From assembly GCA_009193035.1 (NCBI GenBank), contig SWDT01000003.1, positions 868,001-932,000 on the forward strand: DNA of 64,000 nt, written 5' to 3'. Below the pieces are notes generated by a model that was given only the letters and a program-made list of their open reading frames with translations, ran no database searches and was not told the origin of the DNA. The stretch is from Halicephalobus mephisto (taxonomy: Eukaryota > Nematoda > Chromadorea > Rhabditida > Panagrolaimidae). Of the stretch, positions 21,327-30,869 are shown one piece after another. The translations under genes were made by a program, and so were the position numbers. How positions within the stretch are numbered: position 1 is the first letter of the stretch; every line of letters begins with the position of its first letter.

Positions 21327-21872
21327 TCAAACAACTACGGTCATTGGTTCAAGTTCGTAGAAGGGGAAAGTCTGGTCGAATTTTTTGTATTCATCAAGAT
21401 CGAGTCCTCCATCGTGGTCCTCGTCGTATTGCTGGAAGAGCTGAGGGAAGTTATCCTTGGGCTGGAGAAGGAATCTCTTCGAAAGGATTTTTTTCACTTC
21501 GGTTTTGTTCAATCTTTTGTCGTTGTTGGCGTCGAATTCCTTGAAAAGTCCGATATAATACTTCTTCTGGGATTCGTCAGCACCTGATTTTTGTTCTGCA
21601 TAGAAAGCTGAATATTCGTCGTGGGACAGAATTCCGTCTTGGTTCGCATCCAGCATGTCGAATTCTCCCTTCTTCAATTGGACGTAGGCGAGTTCTGAGT
21701 GGAGAAACTCGTCGAAAATCAATTCGGAATCTCCATCGGCGTCGGATCTCAGGAACGTCTCTTCTGGAGTCTCCGTCAAGGAAGACAAGTCCGGGTCGTC
21801 CACGTGAGGCACGACCGGCACAGAGCTGACTTCAGAAGCCGCGATGAGAGCAAGAACAAAGAACAACTTCAT
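21327..21872 (-). CDS. Secreted four-EF-hand calcium-binding protein
   Basis: A single-exon gene of 181 residues. MKLFFVLALIAASEVSS is a signal peptide. Four EF-hand loops are visible: DADGDSELIFDE, DANQDGILSHDE, DANNDKRLNKTE and DEDHDGGLDLDE, each 12 residues with acidic positions 1, 3, 5 and 12. The loops are in two pairs. No HDEL-type retention signal is present at the end (PMTVVV), so export is more likely than ER retention. The layout is like calumenin or secreted nematode EF-hand proteins. Codon use is GC-richer than the flanks. Partner and role are unknown. Confidence 0.85.
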   Translation of the reverse strand: MKLFFVLALIAASEVSSVPVVPHVDDPDLSSLTETPEETFLRSDADGDSELIFDEFLHSELAYVQLKKGEFDMLDANQDGILSHDEYSAFYAEQKSGADESQKKYYIGLFKEFDANNDKRLNKTEVKKILSKRFLLQPKDNFPQLFQQYDEDHDGGLDLDEYKKFDQTFPFYELEPMTVVV

Positions 21873-22370
21873 TTTCGTCTTGGAGAATGGCTTCGGAATT
21901 TCCTTTAAATAAACATTCCATCTTGATTAAACTCCTCCTTCGAGTTGTTTGTGACAATTTGGAAGGTGAAAGAATTCCATCTTGAGCGAACATTAGTCAA
22001 TCTGACGCCACACAAAAAATTGAAAAATTTTTAATCGATGACAAACGAAAAAGGACAGCTGATTTAGGTCATTAAGTCGATAGCCTCAGGTTACAAAGAG
22101 ATCACATACATTCTTGGCGAACAAGCGCCTCCGGGCTTGAAGAACAACTGCTTCTGAACTAATCGCCCCAGGCCGCCCGGGGGTTGCGACCTATGACGCG
22201 CGCGTTTTCACACGGTACTTGATCTGCAGGAATTTTAACGGATTTATCCCGAAATAAACGTGCATAGGAACGGTAGAATATAAAAAAAGAAAAAAAATTA
22301 ATTAAAAGTAACTTTCTAATTCAGAACTCTTAGTTGTTTTGGACAAAATTCCATTTACATTAGAAAACAT
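21873..22370. other. Upstream region of the EF-hand gene; GC patch
   Basis: 21873-21990 probably holds its promoter. A GC-rich patch at 22110-22215 (CCAGGCCGCCCGGGGGTTGCG) has no tRNA or rRNA shape I can recognise. Confidence 0.3.
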
Positions 22371-22374
22371 GACA

Positions 22375-22770
22375 TGGTAGTCAGGAACTTTCGCGCTAGG
22401 AGTCGAATTTGCTATTTTAGATTATTTTCGTGAAAGTCCTCACTCACAATGGTAAACGATCACTTTGCTGTGGTTTCCAGGAACTTTCGCGACGGGAGTT
22501 GATCTTCCTTCCCTGGTTGCACCTCACACCTACGAACAAATGAGTTCCTTGTGTTCTTCAGAAACTTTCGCGACGGGAGTTGATCTTCCTTTCCTGGTTG
22601 CACCTCACACCTACGAACAAATGAGTTCTTTGTATTCTTCAGGAACTTTCGCGACGGGAGTTGAAATTTCCTTTGAGGTTTCTTTTGACCGAGTTTCCAA
22701 TCATATTAAAGAAAAATGGTCTTGTTATGATCTTCAGGAACTTTCGCGACGGGAGTTGATTTTTTCTTTT
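22375..22770 (+). repeat. Array of AGGAACTTTCGCGACGGGAG units
   Basis: Five units begin near 22383, 22482, 22560, 22641 and 22737. Their core is AGGAACTTTCGCGACGGGAG followed by TTGAT; the first is diverged (CGCGCTAGGAG). The middle units are about 80 bp long and include GGTTGCACCTCACACCTACG. The core holds the palindrome TCGCGA. The same core recurs inverted at 62.1-62.7 kb. The open frame through the array is a by-product of the repeat. Confidence 0.8.
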
Positions 22771-23049
22771 GGGTTTATTTTTAACAAAGTCCTACGTGTT
22801 TAAAAAAATTTATTTTTATGATGTTTTATGAACTTTTATTTTATTTTCTATCGCATCTGAACATATTTCATCATTTTCAATCAAATCTTAATTGATTCAT
22901 AGACTAAACAACACTGAAAATACATTCGACGTCACTACTCCATCGTGTCTCCACCTAAATCGATTAACCTCTTCAAACTCAAAAATCTTGGTCGATTGCC
23001 CTTTCTATTTATGGAAATCCCGTCAACTGGCCACCACAACAAGATCGTT

Positions 23050-23265
23050 GATGACGTAAAAATAACTTATATTTTTTTCTTGATGTAAAAATAATTTTTA
23101 TTTTTTCTTAACGTAGAAATAACTTATTTTATTTTATTTTTTCTTGACGTAAAAATAATTTTTATTTTTTCTTAACGTAGAAATAACTTATTTTATTTTA
23201 TTTTTTCTTGACGTAAAAATAACTTTTATTTTATTTTTTCTTGACGTAAAAATAATAAAAAATAT
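23050..23265. repeat. TTTTTTCTTGACGTAAAAATAA tandem array
   Basis: Units of about 31-45 bp alternate CTTGACGTAAAAATAA and CTTAACGTAGAAATAACTT between T-rich spacers. About seven units are present, with two longer ones nearly identical. Confidence 0.7.
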
Positions 23266-23269
23266 TCGT

Positions 23270-23880
23270 CTAGAATCTGATTTGAACAAACCACAAACGG
23301 TCAATGAACAAAAAGAATAAACTTGTTTACGATAAAACCGTGATTCATTGAATTACAACGTAAATTTTGAAACAAAAAATTCAAATAAATTTAGATTTTC
23401 AAATTTTTCAGAATTCTGTGAAAAATTTCGAAAATTTTCAAAATTCCTGTCAGGACCATTTTTTAGAAAAATTTAAAATTCTGGATTTCGAAAATCCTCG
23501 AAAAAATTTCATAAAAATATTTTTATTTTTTACAGTAATGTAATTAATAATATTACTTTTAATTTGAGAGATTGATTAGGGTCAAGTGGTTGCATGTGAC
23601 CGATCTGACACTTTGATTTCTGATTTTAAAAGAGATCATCTGGCGGTACCGGCCGTTCGAAGGCAGTCATCCAAATTTAGAAAAAATTCAAATGCAAAAA
23701 TAGTTGTAAACTTGTGCATTTTTGAACGTATTTGTTGAAAAACATTATTTTCGATTCGAATTTACGGAACATTTAATCCAATTTCGACAAAAATATGTGG
23801 TTTATAGTCTTTAAAATTAAAAATAACAAACTTTTAAAATATAAAATTTAAAAAAATAAATGAAATCAAAAAAATTATCC
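23270..23880. other. AT-rich non-coding stretch
   Basis: No coding potential is seen. 23560-23690 is less AT-rich and includes GGCGGTACCGGCCGTTCG; I cannot assign it. Confidence 0.3.
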
Positions 23881-24330
23881 ATGAAATTCAAAAAACAATA
23901 TGTGAAATTCTTAAAAAATATACGAAATATAGGGAAACATATGTAGTTTTAAAAGATAATATATGAAATTTAAAAATTCATATATGAGATATTAAAAGTA
24001 ATATATGAAATTTCGAAATTTACATATGAAATTAGAAAATAATATATGAAATTTAAAAGTCTATATATGAAATCGAAAAGTAATATATGAAATTTAAAAA
24101 TTCATATATGAAGTGTTCAAATCTATATATGAAATGTTAGACATGTATGTAATTCTAGAAAATAATATATGAAATTTAAAAGTCTATATATGAAATCGAA
24201 AAGTAATATATGAAATTTAAAAATTCATATATGAAGTGTTCAAATCCATATATGAAATATTAGACATATATGTAATTTTAGAAAATAATATATGAAATTT
24301 AAAAATCTATATATGAAATGTGAAAAATAT
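23880..24330. repeat. ATATATGAAATT array
   Basis: About 20 irregular 20-25-bp units with core ATATATGAAATTTAAAA. One block of about 125 bp (near 24035-24155 and 24160-24285) is duplicated almost exactly. Confidence 0.7.
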
Positions 24331-24982
24331 ATGGGAAAGATCTCTGATCTTCGCAAACGTGCAAAACGAAAATGGAAAACAAGTCAACAAAATTTAGATT
24401 TCGAAAGTAACCAAGTGTTTATTGTTTTTGTTACTCGGATTCTCCACTAAGGGCTATGTATTTAAAGGACGACATGAGGTCCAGAAAATTGCGAAATTGA
24501 TATATGCAGGATTATCGAAAAAGTAAGTAAAACTTTTCAGCGTTTGTTGATTTCTCGGTATTTTGAAACTCATCGATCATAATCTCTTTGAAAATATAAA
24601 TAAATAACAAAAAAATTAGGTGTTTTCATAAATTCAGAAGCGTAGAATAACCTTAGAAATTTCGAAATCCAGTGGATCTAGCTGATTTTCTTGTTTTTTG
24701 TTATTTTTAAAGAATTTTATATCAATTTTAATTTATTTTTTGTTTATTATTGTTTATTATTGTTTATTAATAATTTATTTTATATCAACTTTTATTTATT
24801 TTTATTTTTCGTGTTTTTATCAATTGCAGATTTTACATCAAGTTTATATATCGAATTACTTATTTTTTATTTATTAATAACTTATTTTATATCAATTTTT
24901 ATTTTTATTTGTATTTTTCGTGTTTTTGTTGTTTATTAATTGTATTTTTATTGTTTTTTTTTTAAATAATTTAAATTTTCAG
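24331..24982. other. Upstream region of the adenylate-kinase-like gene
   Basis: 24350-24560 is mixed composition and may contain the promoter. 24690-24960 is T-rich with a repeated TTTATTTTATATCAATTTTTA pattern, ending in TTTTCAG at 24976-24982 immediately before the ATG. The T-rich tract probably acts as an outron or intron end. Confidence 0.35.
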
Positions 24983-25681
24983 ATGATCGAAATTATGCAC
25001 ACTATTGAGCACCAGGACCCGAAAATCCAACTTACTCAAGGGCAAAAGACTTCTGGCCACGACGACCCGGCTCACAAAGGGGCAATCCGGGCCGCCATTA
25101 TCGGACCGGTTTCCTCTGGAAGAAAGGAACAAGTTTGGCTTTTTTTCATATATGAATTTTAATTTTTTTAATTTTAATTATTGATTTTTTGAATTTAGGC
25201 AACGATGCTGGCCAACAAGTACTGTGTCTGCCATCTGACTCCAGAAGAGATGCTCGACAAAGAAATCGCCTCAGGCAGTGAATTGGGCAAGATTGTCCAA
25301 GAATACAAAAAGTACAGAATCACCGTTCCGGAGAAAGTTATGATGAAAGTTCTGGAGAATAATTTAGAAAGACCAGAATGCAATCATGGATATCTGTTCG
25401 ACGGATTTCCAAGGACACTTCAGGAAGCCAAAGACGTCGATGAAGTCCTCGAAAAACATCATTTGCCTTTGGATGCCGTCATCGAACTCAACAAAGGCCG
25501 GAAGTGGATTTTCGACAAAGTGTTCACTCCGCGAGAACAAGTCGGACAGCACTATTCTCATATAGGACTCCGCGCTCAAATCGACGCCAATAAACCGTTT
25601 TCAGAAGTCATCCAGAAAGTCGATCAAGTCTTCGACAATTACGTCAAACACCACCAAACAGAACTAGAATCCACTATGTAA
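24983..25681 (+). CDS. Degenerate adenylate kinase (AK2-like pseudoenzyme)
   Basis: Exons 24983-25132 and 25199-25681 give 210 residues. After a 37-residue leader, RAAIIGPVSSGRKEQATMLA aligns with the AK P-loop (GPPGSGKGTQA), but Lys is replaced by Arg and Thr by Glu. LTPEEMLDKEIASGSELGK matches the AMP-binding block with the usual Arg missing, and HGYLFDGFPRT keeps the DGFPR motif. After LDAVIEL the LID domain and its arginines are absent; only about 10 residues join it to the last helix (VGQHYSHIGLRAQIDA). Family members are about 240 residues. Catalysis seems impossible by known rules, yet the frame is intact. The start follows TTTTCAG. Confidence 0.8.
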
Positions 25682-25788
25682 TTCGGAAAATTCAAAAAAA
25701 TTATTTTTTTCAATCAGGACCAAATAAACAAGTTTCAAAACATTTTTTGACAGTCAAAAACAAATCAAAGATTTCTTTGTCGCAGGGT

Positions 25789-25802
25789 TCTCGAAACGAA
25801 AA
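25789..25802 (+). promoter_or_regulatory. TCTCGAAACGAAAA motif, snRNP G promoter
   Basis: This 14-mer lies 89 bases before the snRNP G start codon. An identical 14-mer on the same strand lies at 39915-39928, 100 bases before the KAT6 start. Confidence 0.35.
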
Positions 25803-25891
25803 GTTGTCTTTAGTTCGCGCCTTCGATTTCGAAATTAGCGTTTTTGGATTCCTGCGTTTATCCTGTTGTTGTTTTATTTGTCAAACTCAAA

Positions 25892-26360
25892 ATGAGCAAG
25901 GCCCATCCTCCAGAACTCAAGAAATACATGGACAAGAAGATCACGTTCAAACTCAATGGATGTCGGTAAGTTTTTTGAACTGGAATTTTTATATATTTTT
26001 CTCCTAAAATCCGAATTTTCATATACAAATTTCACTTCTCCCTTCTAAAATGTGAATTTTTATATACAAATTTCACTTTTCCCTTCTAAAATGTGAATTT
26101 TTATATATCAGTTTTACTTTTTTAAATTAATACTTATATAAATTTTATTTTCTAGAAGTGTTACTGGTATTCTTCGTGGATTCGATCCTTTCATGAACAT
26201 CGTTGTCGATGAAGCTACCGAGCAGTTGAGGGTTTGTGAATATTCTTGCAATAACTTTCGAATTGATTAATTTCAGAATGGAGCCACCAAGGACATCGGC
26301 ATGGTCGTCATCCGCGGCGGATCAATTGTTCTGATGGAACCTCAAGAACGAATTTCATAA
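25892..26360 (+). CDS. snr-7: Small nuclear ribonucleoprotein G (SmG)
   Basis: Exons 25892-25965, 26156-26231 and 26277-26360 give 77 residues, the family length. It begins [19 protein letters not shown] and carries the Sm1 ([17 protein letters not shown]) and Sm2 ([13 protein letters not shown]) motifs. SmG is one of seven Sm proteins that form the ring around U1, U2, U4 and U5 snRNAs and the SL RNA in nematodes. It lies 210 bp after the adenylate-kinase-like gene on the same strand; with no clear TTTCAG next to its ATG, an operon is possible but not shown. Its stop is 73 bp from the stop of the convergent reductase gene. Confidence 0.95.
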
Positions 26361-26433
26361 CTTTCACGGATCTCTTTTGTGTAATTGGACTGTTTGGTTT
26401 ACTTTTTATTTATAAAACTTGAAATCTTTGCAT

Positions 26434-28234
26434 TCACCATCTGAATCCTCTAGTATACATTGTAGTAAAAAGAAAAAGCGTCAGCAATGCGACCATTAAA
26501 ACAGCGACGACGAAGTAGACGATGACCAAGAACACACTGAAGCCGTTGCATCCTCCAGTGAGGTTTTCCGGTTGTTTCCCGCCTTCAGGTACGTAGTTGT
26601 GTCTTCTGGAGGACACTTCACACAGGAAAGCGACTCCCACGAAGGTCGCTATGACCACGGTCATGGCGTGCTGAGGATAGTGTCCGAAGTTCTCATAAAG
26701 CCCAGTTTTTCCCAAATGACAGCCCAAGACACAAGCAGTGCTTCCGGCAGTCCAGGTGATGAATCCTAATCCGGTATGGAACCAGTTGACATAAGGTCGA
26801 AAAACAGAATCTTTTTTTGGACGAAAAATCCCAAGGATAACCTGGAGACAAAGACAACTATACGTGAAAATTCCGATAATTGTATGGACGAATTTTACGT
26901 ATTCTTCGTAATTACACAATTTTGTACAAGTAAAAATTCTCCATTCTGCTTGATAAAAATTCCCAAAAAATGCAATTGAAATTAAAATAAAAACAATAAT
27001 CATGCAAAATCCATGGAAATTAAACCAAAAAGATGATTTTTGACATCTTAGGTACCTCGCTGTGAGGATCCCAGGACCCCCGAGGACCCAGAACGCCCCC
27101 ATGCAGAGCACCGCGTGTCCCACGGCGAAGAAGTGCTTCAAAATTCTCGGAATTGGTGACTGATGAGCTTTGTTTAAAAATAAAATTTGATCAGTGTTGT
27201 TAATATTGCAAGTATTACTGTAGCAGAAAGTTATATTGTTTTCAGATATCCATGGAAATCCAGATCCGTCAACAACTGCATGACCTAGGATTTCACCAGA
27301 ATAAAAATTTGCATATCCTCGGGCAAATAATAAAAAAAAATTTGAATTTGGAAAAGATAAATTGTAAATATATTCTGCAGAATTTGAAATTTTGGGTCTC
27401 GGCTGGAATCTCCATCGTCCGGAACACCGCATGTCGGAGTCCACCAACCCGACCGATCCGGGGTCAATGTACCTCCTCGTGGCCTCCCTGTCGACGTAGC
27501 CTCGGGTCTTGTCGTTCCAAGCAGAAAAAATATATCCAGAAGTCCCATTGGTGACACAAGTAAGTACTGTATCGTCTCCCTTAATTAATTTCATCTATTA
27601 ATCTTAAAAAAATAAAACAAGTTTAAAAAATAAAAATAATAAACAACTTTTAAGAAATTTCAAAAATAACAAAAAAAAATAAATTTTTAAAAATTTAAAA
27701 ATAAAACAATTCTTTTAGAATTTAAAAATAAAGAAAATTTTAAACATTAAACTATTTTTTAAAATAAATAATAAAACAATTTTTTAAAAATTTAAAAATA
27801 AAGAAAATTTTAAACATTAAACAATTTTTTTTAAATTTAAAAATAAAACAATTTTTTTTAAATTTAAAAATAAAACAATTTTTTAAAATAAAAAATAAAA
27901 CAATTTTTAAAAATTTAAAAATTAAAAAACGAACCATGTGGTGATCGAGGGAGAAACCGACGGCGACGAAATGAGGCGAGATCCCGGCTCCGGCTAGATC
28001 CAGCTCCGTTCCGATCAAAGTGAACTTTATCCCGACGTCGTCTACAGTAAACAAAAAAGCTCCGGTGCAGTTGGAAGTTCCAGAAGAGTTCCTGGTGGCT
28101 TCACACCCTGGGGGCACGAAGAAGCAGCCCTTCCAGATTCCGCATCCAGAAACATCCTCGGAATTCAGGTTTATTCCAATACAGTAATTAATTAAAAAAA
28201 ATAATTCAGTAATAATTTTTAATTTTTTAAACAT
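26434..28234 (-). CDS. DOMON plus cytochrome b561 membrane reductase (FRRS1-like)
   Basis: Exons 28234-27935 and about 27579-26434 give 481 residues. A signal peptide (LKIITELFFLINYCIG) leads to a DOMON domain with GAFLFTVDDVGIKFTLIG and VAVGFSLDHHM, continuing into GDDTVLTC across the splice. The rest is a cytochrome b561 core of about six helices; heme-ligand histidines are in HFFAVGHAV, FNFHGFC, KFVHTIIG and NWFHTGLGF. Such proteins pass electrons across membranes, reducing ferric iron or monodehydroascorbate. Two in-frame 3' splice choices 15 bases apart (after AATAG or ATTAAG) differ by five residues; the shorter fits the family. AT-rich and GC-rich blocks alternate within exons. Confidence 0.87.
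27600..27932. repeat. AT-only tandem repeats in the b561 intron
   Basis: The intron consists of 30-60-bp units such as AATTTAAAAATAAAACAATT and ATTTTAAACATTAAAC in tandem, almost entirely A and T with occasional C. Confidence 0.6.
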
Positions 28235-28259
28235 TTAAATTTTTTTCAAACTTAAATCT

Positions 28260-28852
28260 ACAGCTGAAAATTAAAAAATTAAAAATTTTTTCTCCATAGC
28301 AACATTCCTTTTCTCGGGCCAATTAACTTACTTACGGATTTTTAAAGTACATGATATCACGGGGCTGAATTTGGGAAATTAAAAAAATTATTAAATTTCG
28401 AAAATAAAAAAAATTTAAAAATTTAAAAAACAAAAAAATTTAAAAAATAAAAATTTTCATCCTATTTCGACATTGATTTTACATATGAACCCTCATTGCA
28501 CTACTGTCAGTAATTTCGTAATTTAAAAACAATAATTAAAATTATTAATGTTTAAAATTCAAAAACGCGCGCAATTGGCAAAGTGGTCTGAAAGAAAAGT
28601 TTCTTCATTTTAGTGCTGATTTCATATGAAAATCTCCATTGTACCGTTGTTGTTGTTCATTTTTAATATATCAATTCGTAATTTCGACGTAATAACCACA
28701 ATTGATCATATTTGAAAATTGGAAAGCCCGCGCAATTGGCGAAACGACACTAGTAGGTTACGAAAGAAGTCCGATTTCTTCAGCTCCAGTTTCCGCGTTT
28801 TCTCATTGGTTTTATATAAAACTTCTTCTTGTATTATTTTTATTTATTTCCG
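28260..28852. promoter_or_regulatory. Divergent promoter region, reductase and PRCC genes
   Basis: Two diverged copies of a block with core CGCGCAATTGGC (near 28565 and 28730, 165 bp apart) both lead to GAAAGAA and TTTCTTCA motifs. ATTGG (CCAAT complement) at about 28805 and TATATAAA near 28813-28820 lie 30-50 bp before the PRCC start. 28370-28460 is simple AT-rich sequence. Confidence 0.45.
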
Positions 28853-30737
28853 ATGAATCGGTTAGCAGCTTATGGAAGTGATTCAGAAGGATCAGACTCG
28901 GAATCGGCTCCAGTAGTCGTCCAAACAGCGGCGCCCCGACCGCAGCCCGTGAGACAGATCCCGTTGCCGGCCAAAGTCGTCATTCCTCCGCCGAAAGAAA
29001 TCCGTAAGATTTACCATTTCTTGTAGTGTTGTAAATGTTTCGTTATTACAGCAAAAGAACCAAGTTTGAATCTGCCCGCGGCTTCGAATGTCGAAATTCA
29101 GCCGCGACAGGATTCAGAAAAAGAAGACGAGCTCGACACCACTGTTTTGAGGAAGGATTGGGAGATAAAACTAGCTGAAAAGGAAAAGAAGGAATTCAAG
29201 AAGACAAAGAAGAAAATTGACGCTTTTGGCGGACTTTCGAGGAAAACTTTGGACGTCGCTGCGAACGACGATGATTTTGTCCAGGTTCGTTCCATTGATC
29301 CTTTTCCGCTCTCGGAGTGTCTCGACTTGCTCTGTGCGCTCCCTCACTGCGTCTGTGGTGTAATGGTTAGCATGGATGCCTTCCAAGCATTCGACGGGGG
29401 TTCGATTCCCCCCAGACGCAAACACTTTTTTCTTTTAAATTTCTTGAATATTAAAATTAAGAACGACTTTTTTATTTCTGAATTTTCGCGCGAGCGAATT
29501 TTATAAAAATTAAAAAGTAATAAGCAGTTTTCTATAGGAATTAAGTCTGTTTTCGTCATAATTTTAATTTTAGAAATCCACATTGAAGTAATTCCGTAAA
29601 AGTTTTGGTTTTTAATTTTTACAAATGTGTGAATTTCCGGAGTTTTTAAATTCCCGCACAGCTAATGTGAGAATGGGAAAAACAGAAATTCTGGCAATTT
29701 GTAGTTAAACTAACTCGCTCTTTTTTCAAAATCACAAAAAAGACAAATCTGGCAATTCACCGTCAACTCGCACTTTTTTGTAAAATTTTTGATTCTCTAA
29801 AATAATTGAAAAATTTAAAAAATCTAAAATAATTCGAAAATTTAAAACATCTAAAATAATCTAAAAATTCTCTGATTTTTATAATTTTAATTTTTTTAAT
29901 TTCATATAATCTAAAAATTCTCTGATTTTTATAATTTTAATTTTTTTAAATTTCATATGATCTAAAAATTCTCTGATTTTTACTTTTTAGAAACCAATTC
30001 AGAAACCTGTGCCTACGACCAATGCTAAGTCTTCGTTGTTGTCTATGTTACCCCCTCCGAAAATGAGTACTGTAGAAAAACCGAAGACTTCTACTTTGTC
30101 GTTTACTCCTTCGACTGTCAAATCTACTGTGAAGAAACCAGAAGCAAAAAAGAGGAAATTAGACGACGAAGAAGAATCAACATCGTCGTCAAGTGTGGAT
30201 AACGACTTTTTTGGTCTTGGGGCTGTCACGAAGAAGGATCTTCTGGATGCTAGGAAAATTCCCAGATCAGAAGCTAATCTTCCTAATATGTTCGTCGTGG
30301 ATGAAGACATAGGTCCTGTTAAACCTCAGAAAATTCAAGAATCAGAAAAATCAGAAACAAATCTCAACATGAAAGCTATATCTAACGAAGAAGCAAGAAA
30401 ACTAATCTATCAACAAGAAATAGAACAATGGGGTACTAGTAGTGTCTTCGCAAACGACGCTGTGATGAACATTGTCGATGTAAATGTAGACAAAGAAATC
30501 GGACCTAATGTTAAAGAAACTTTATTAAGAAATCTAGATTACAAAAATGTTACTGCTTTTGCTGTTGGTAAACCTCAAAAACCAATTTCTAAAGATGAAA
30601 CTCAAAAATTAGCAAAAATGAAACATCAAATTACTCATCTTGCTGGATTAGCTGTTGCTAGAGAAGAACAATTGAAAGAACAATGGGCCCAAAATAAAGC
30701 AGCAAAAATTGCTTCAAAACAAAAATACGGTTTTTAA
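28853..30737 (+). CDS. PRCC homolog, spliceosome-associated proline-rich protein
   Basis: Exons 28853-29003, 29052-29284 and 29991-30737 give 376 residues. The N-terminus MNRLAAYGSDSEGSDSE and a proline-rich stretch match PRCC. The middle is charged and Ser/Thr/Lys-rich. The conserved end is KMKHQITHLAGLAVAREEQL followed by the C-terminal QKYGF. Human PRCC is nuclear, binds the pre-mRNA splicing machinery and the checkpoint protein MAD2B. The 706-bp second intron holds a tRNA-Gly gene on the same strand. The gene converges on WDR3, stops 132 bp apart. Start chosen at the family-like MNRLAAYGSD; an upstream in-frame extension is not family-like. Confidence 0.88.
29349..29420 (+). tRNA. tRNA-Gly (anticodon TCC)
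   Basis: A 72-nt cloverleaf: the acceptor stem is GCGTCTG pairing with CAGACGC; the D arm contains TGGTGTAATGGTTAGCA (A box); the anticodon arm GATGC-CTTCCAA-GCATT exposes TCC; the T arm is GGGGG-TTCGATT-CCCCC (B box GGTTCGATTCC). A T-rich run (ACTTTTTTC) just downstream at about 29424-29431 is a Pol III terminator. It lies inside the second PRCC intron in sense orientation. Confidence 0.96.
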
Positions 30738-30869
30738 ATTTTGTTTTTTTTTTTCTGTAAATTTTTCACATATCTTTGAAAAATTACAGTAATTTGTAAA
30801 ATATTTTTTGTCATAATTCCTCAATATTAAATAAAAATTATTATCAAACTCAACAAAAAACAACAAAAA

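Noticed and set aside
22110..22215. Possible small structured RNA in a GC-rich patch
   Set aside because: I could not draw a tRNA, snRNA or SL RNA structure, and no Pol III boxes are present.
22465..22803. 112-codon frame with repeated TFATGVDLP units
   Set aside because: The repeat is at DNA level and reappears inverted at 62 kb in other frames with stops, so it is not a protein repeat.
24691..24939. 82-codon very hydrophobic frame
   Set aside because: It is a T-rich tandem tract before the adenylate-kinase-like start, best explained as outron or intron sequence.
25681..25892. Operon of adenylate-kinase-like gene and snRNP G
   Set aside because: The 210-bp gap is longer than usual for nematode operons, no TTTCAG sits next to the second start, and a promoter-like motif lies in the gap.
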